A stretch of 64,000 nt of DNA. Origin: JAEUUM01 sp038326165. Lineage in GTDB: Bacteria; Bacteroidota; Bacteroidia; Chitinophagales; Saprospiraceae. Below, piece after piece: positions 62,623 through 64,000 of this stretch. Made by a program: the position numbers and the translations under genes. Under the pieces are notes generated by a model. The model was not told the DNA's origin and searched no databases. It saw only the letters and a list, made by a program, of their open reading frames with translations. The stretch's first letter is position 1; each line of letters starts with the position of its first letter. The stretch is from NCBI GenBank assembly GCA_038326165.1, contig JBBQJT010000003.1, positions 46,190-110,189 on the forward strand. The letters run 5' to 3'.

Positions 62623-64000
62623 TTACATCTTCACAAATTGAACCACCCCCTGACCTCCTTCAGCATCCTTCAATGTCATAAAATAACTTCCTGCTGGGAT
62701 ATTCGTGACGTCTATGGTGGTAAATCCATTGTCCAGATTCAACTGTCCTGATTGGAGACTCTTGCCATTGACATCAGTGATGGTCATTTTTAAGGTCTTT
62801 GCAAACTTTTCCTTTACATTCAGTATTACAAAATCCCTACATGGATTGGGTGAAAGGGTCAAACCATAATCTTCTAGCAAATTGCTTGCACTGACCGGAC
62901 CAATATTGATTACTCTGCAATGGGTATCGCTTCCATTGATATTTCCTACCGTTAAGCAAACTCCATACGTGCCATTGCTGGGGAACCAGTGCACTGGACT
63001 CGTATCACTCGAAAAACTTCCATCACCAAAGTCCCAACTCCAGGATGTTGGTTCCAAGAAGCTCAAATCAATAAATTCTCGCTTGTTGTAAAAACTTGAA
63101 TCATTATCTACTCTGAACTTAGCTATTGGTATATTATTAATGCCCAAACTATCTGATTCACTTCCGTCGATTGGACCCATCCTATATTGCGGAAAGTTGG
63201 GCATGCATCCAGATTCATTGTAAGTTGGTAATGCAAAACCATCATAATCAAAACCACATGCCTTACCCTTCCGATCTGGATAATTGATCACCGATAGTGT
63301 ATCCCAACCACTTGAAGCAGCAATGTATATCTTGCCATCAGGAGCCAGATTGCCCTGAACAAAATTGGTATAAGGAAAACGGATAGGGTCGTACTTAGCT
63401 ATGGTATCTCTCGATTCCCAGAAAGCAACACTGTCAGGGTTAATGAGGTCATATTGTAAAACAAATCCATTGTTGAAAGTATAGAGAAATCGATTATTAC
63501 TTGAGAAAGCAGCATCACTATATGAAATTGGTTTAAACTCGGTTTTCAAATCAATCATATCGCTCAAAACTCCAGTCTGGCGGTCAAAATCAAACAGTAC
63601 AGCTCCATAAGTATCACCTAATTTTATACATTTCTTGCCGTTTGGTGAAAAAATAAATCCACCTGCAAAAGATAAAAAATTAGGGATAGTGTATTCATAC
63701 TCGTATGCCAGTTTGAGCCCATCTGGATCCAAAAGACAAGAATAAAATTGGCCAGACTTAGTTTTCTTTAACAATATCCACCACTCTCTACCATTTGCAT
63801 GTCTGCATGCATTCATAGAACTTGATTCAAAATTTCCAGTTACCTGTCTTTGATTGTTACTGACGACCTGTCCCGGACCCATTTGATCAAAACTGATTTC
63901 AGCACATAATAAATCTCTAAAATAGGTAATTATGTTATTTTCAACGGTGATCAATTGCTGCAAATAATATACTTTTTGCTCACTTATTGGCAAAAATATG
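62623..64000 (-). CDS. T9SS type A cargo protein with PKD domain (N-terminus beyond window)
   Basis: About 459 codons in view. The apparent start at 63993 is only a TTG and the frame is still open to the edge, so the real start lies outside. The N-terminal part looks like a beta-propeller-like region of the kind that stores event-log style repeats (GKKCIKLGDTYGAVLFDFD, GNLAPDGKIYIAASSGWDT); then a PKD domain (~310-370, SWSWDFGDGSFSSDTSPVHW) and a T9SS type A sorting domain (LSPNPCRDFVILNV ... FVKM). Predicted exported surface protein; function unknown. Confidence 0.9.
   Translation of the reverse strand, partial: IFLPISEQKVYYLQQLITVENNIITYFRDLLCAEISFDQMGPGQVVSNNQRQVTGNFESSSMNACRHANGREWWILLKKTKSGQFYSCLLDPDGLKLAYEYEYTIPNFLSFAGGFIFSPNGKKCIKLGDTYGAVLFDFDRQTGVLSDMIDLKTEFKPISYSDAAFSSNNRFLYTFNNGFVLQYDLINPDSVAFWESRDTIAKYDPIRFPYTNFVQGNLAPDGKIYIAASSGWDTLSVINYPDRKGKACGFDYDGFALPTYNESGCMPNFPQYRMGPIDGSESDSLGINNIPIAKFRVDNDSSFYNKREFIDLSFLEPTSWSWDFGDGSFSSDTSPVHWFPSNGTYGVCLTVGNINGSDTHCRVINIGPVSASNLLEDYGLTLSPNPCRDFVILNVKEKFAKTLKMTITDVNGKSLQSGQLNLDNGFTTIDVTNIPAGSYFMTLKDAEGGQGVVQFVKM

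Noticed and set aside
1..64000. tRNA, rRNA, CRISPR array, intact insertion sequence
   Set aside because: Looked for typical signatures (T-psi-C arm and CCA ends, regular direct repeats with spacers, transposase frames) and found none; a covariance search would be needed to exclude tRNAs fully.

Overview
The window is about 64 kb of AT-rich chromosome from a member of the Bacteroidota, most likely a Saprospiria/Saprospiraceae-like organism. Evidence: several secreted proteins end in type IX secretion system (T9SS) sorting domains of type A (YPNP...) or type B (PNAFTPNSDG...); there are large proteins built of HYR-type modules, two SusC/FecA-like TonB-dependent receptors with an N-terminal carboxypeptidase-regulatory-like domain, a PorV/PorQ-family barrel, and promoters of the Bacteroidota TAnnTTTG type. 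No rRNA, tRNA, CRISPR array or intact insertion sequence was seen.

Layout. 1-12210 (minus) is one uninterrupted reading frame of at least 4,070 codons for a giant modular surface protein; its C-terminus lies beyond the left edge. A small lipoprotein gene (12964-13362, plus) and a smaller paralogue of the giant (13670-17464, minus) follow, then a frameshifted and truncated T9SS cargo remnant (17826-18805). 18.8-21.3 kb holds a gamma-glutamyltransferase lipoprotein gene, a repeat copy, and a strongly structured non-coding stretch ending in a perfect intrinsic terminator. 21.4-26.6 kb (plus) has a PorV/PorQ-like gene and then a molybdenum-cofactor run: moaA, moeA, moaC and a mobA fused to a degenerate MobB-like domain. 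A fic gene broken by two compensating frameshifts converges on it. 27.6-36.7 kb: TonB receptor, secreted unknown, rpsO-pnp, a BamA/TamA-like barrel and ribE. 36.7-44 kb: T9SS type-B cargo, htpG, a LOG-family enzyme and an NtrC-type response regulator without a DNA-binding domain. 44.2-50.6 kb: a T9SS protein with a ~490-residue internal duplication next to a second TonB receptor. 50.8-57.4 kb: icd, a GH30-like secreted glycosidase, and a DUF6029-like porin plus Omp28-like lipoprotein pair. 57.5-62.3 kb: pheT, a coiled-coil protein, zapA, rny. The right edge cuts another T9SS cargo gene.

How it fits together. Core housekeeping genes (rpsO, pnp, pheT, rny, zapA, icd, htpG, ribE) alternate with surface and secretion genes. 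At least six loci encode T9SS cargo or remnants (giant inferred; paralogue, type B, duplicated protein, glycosidase and right-edge gene seen directly). The most interesting unexplained elements are the structured RNA candidate at 21010-21285, a hairpin/terminator-like leader in front of the 12-kb gene, a two-copy dispersed intergenic repeat placed just after the stop codons of minus-strand genes, an identical 16-bp palindrome upstream of moaA and of rny, the fic frameshifts that remove the auto-inhibitory motif, and the HTH-less sigma-54 activator.
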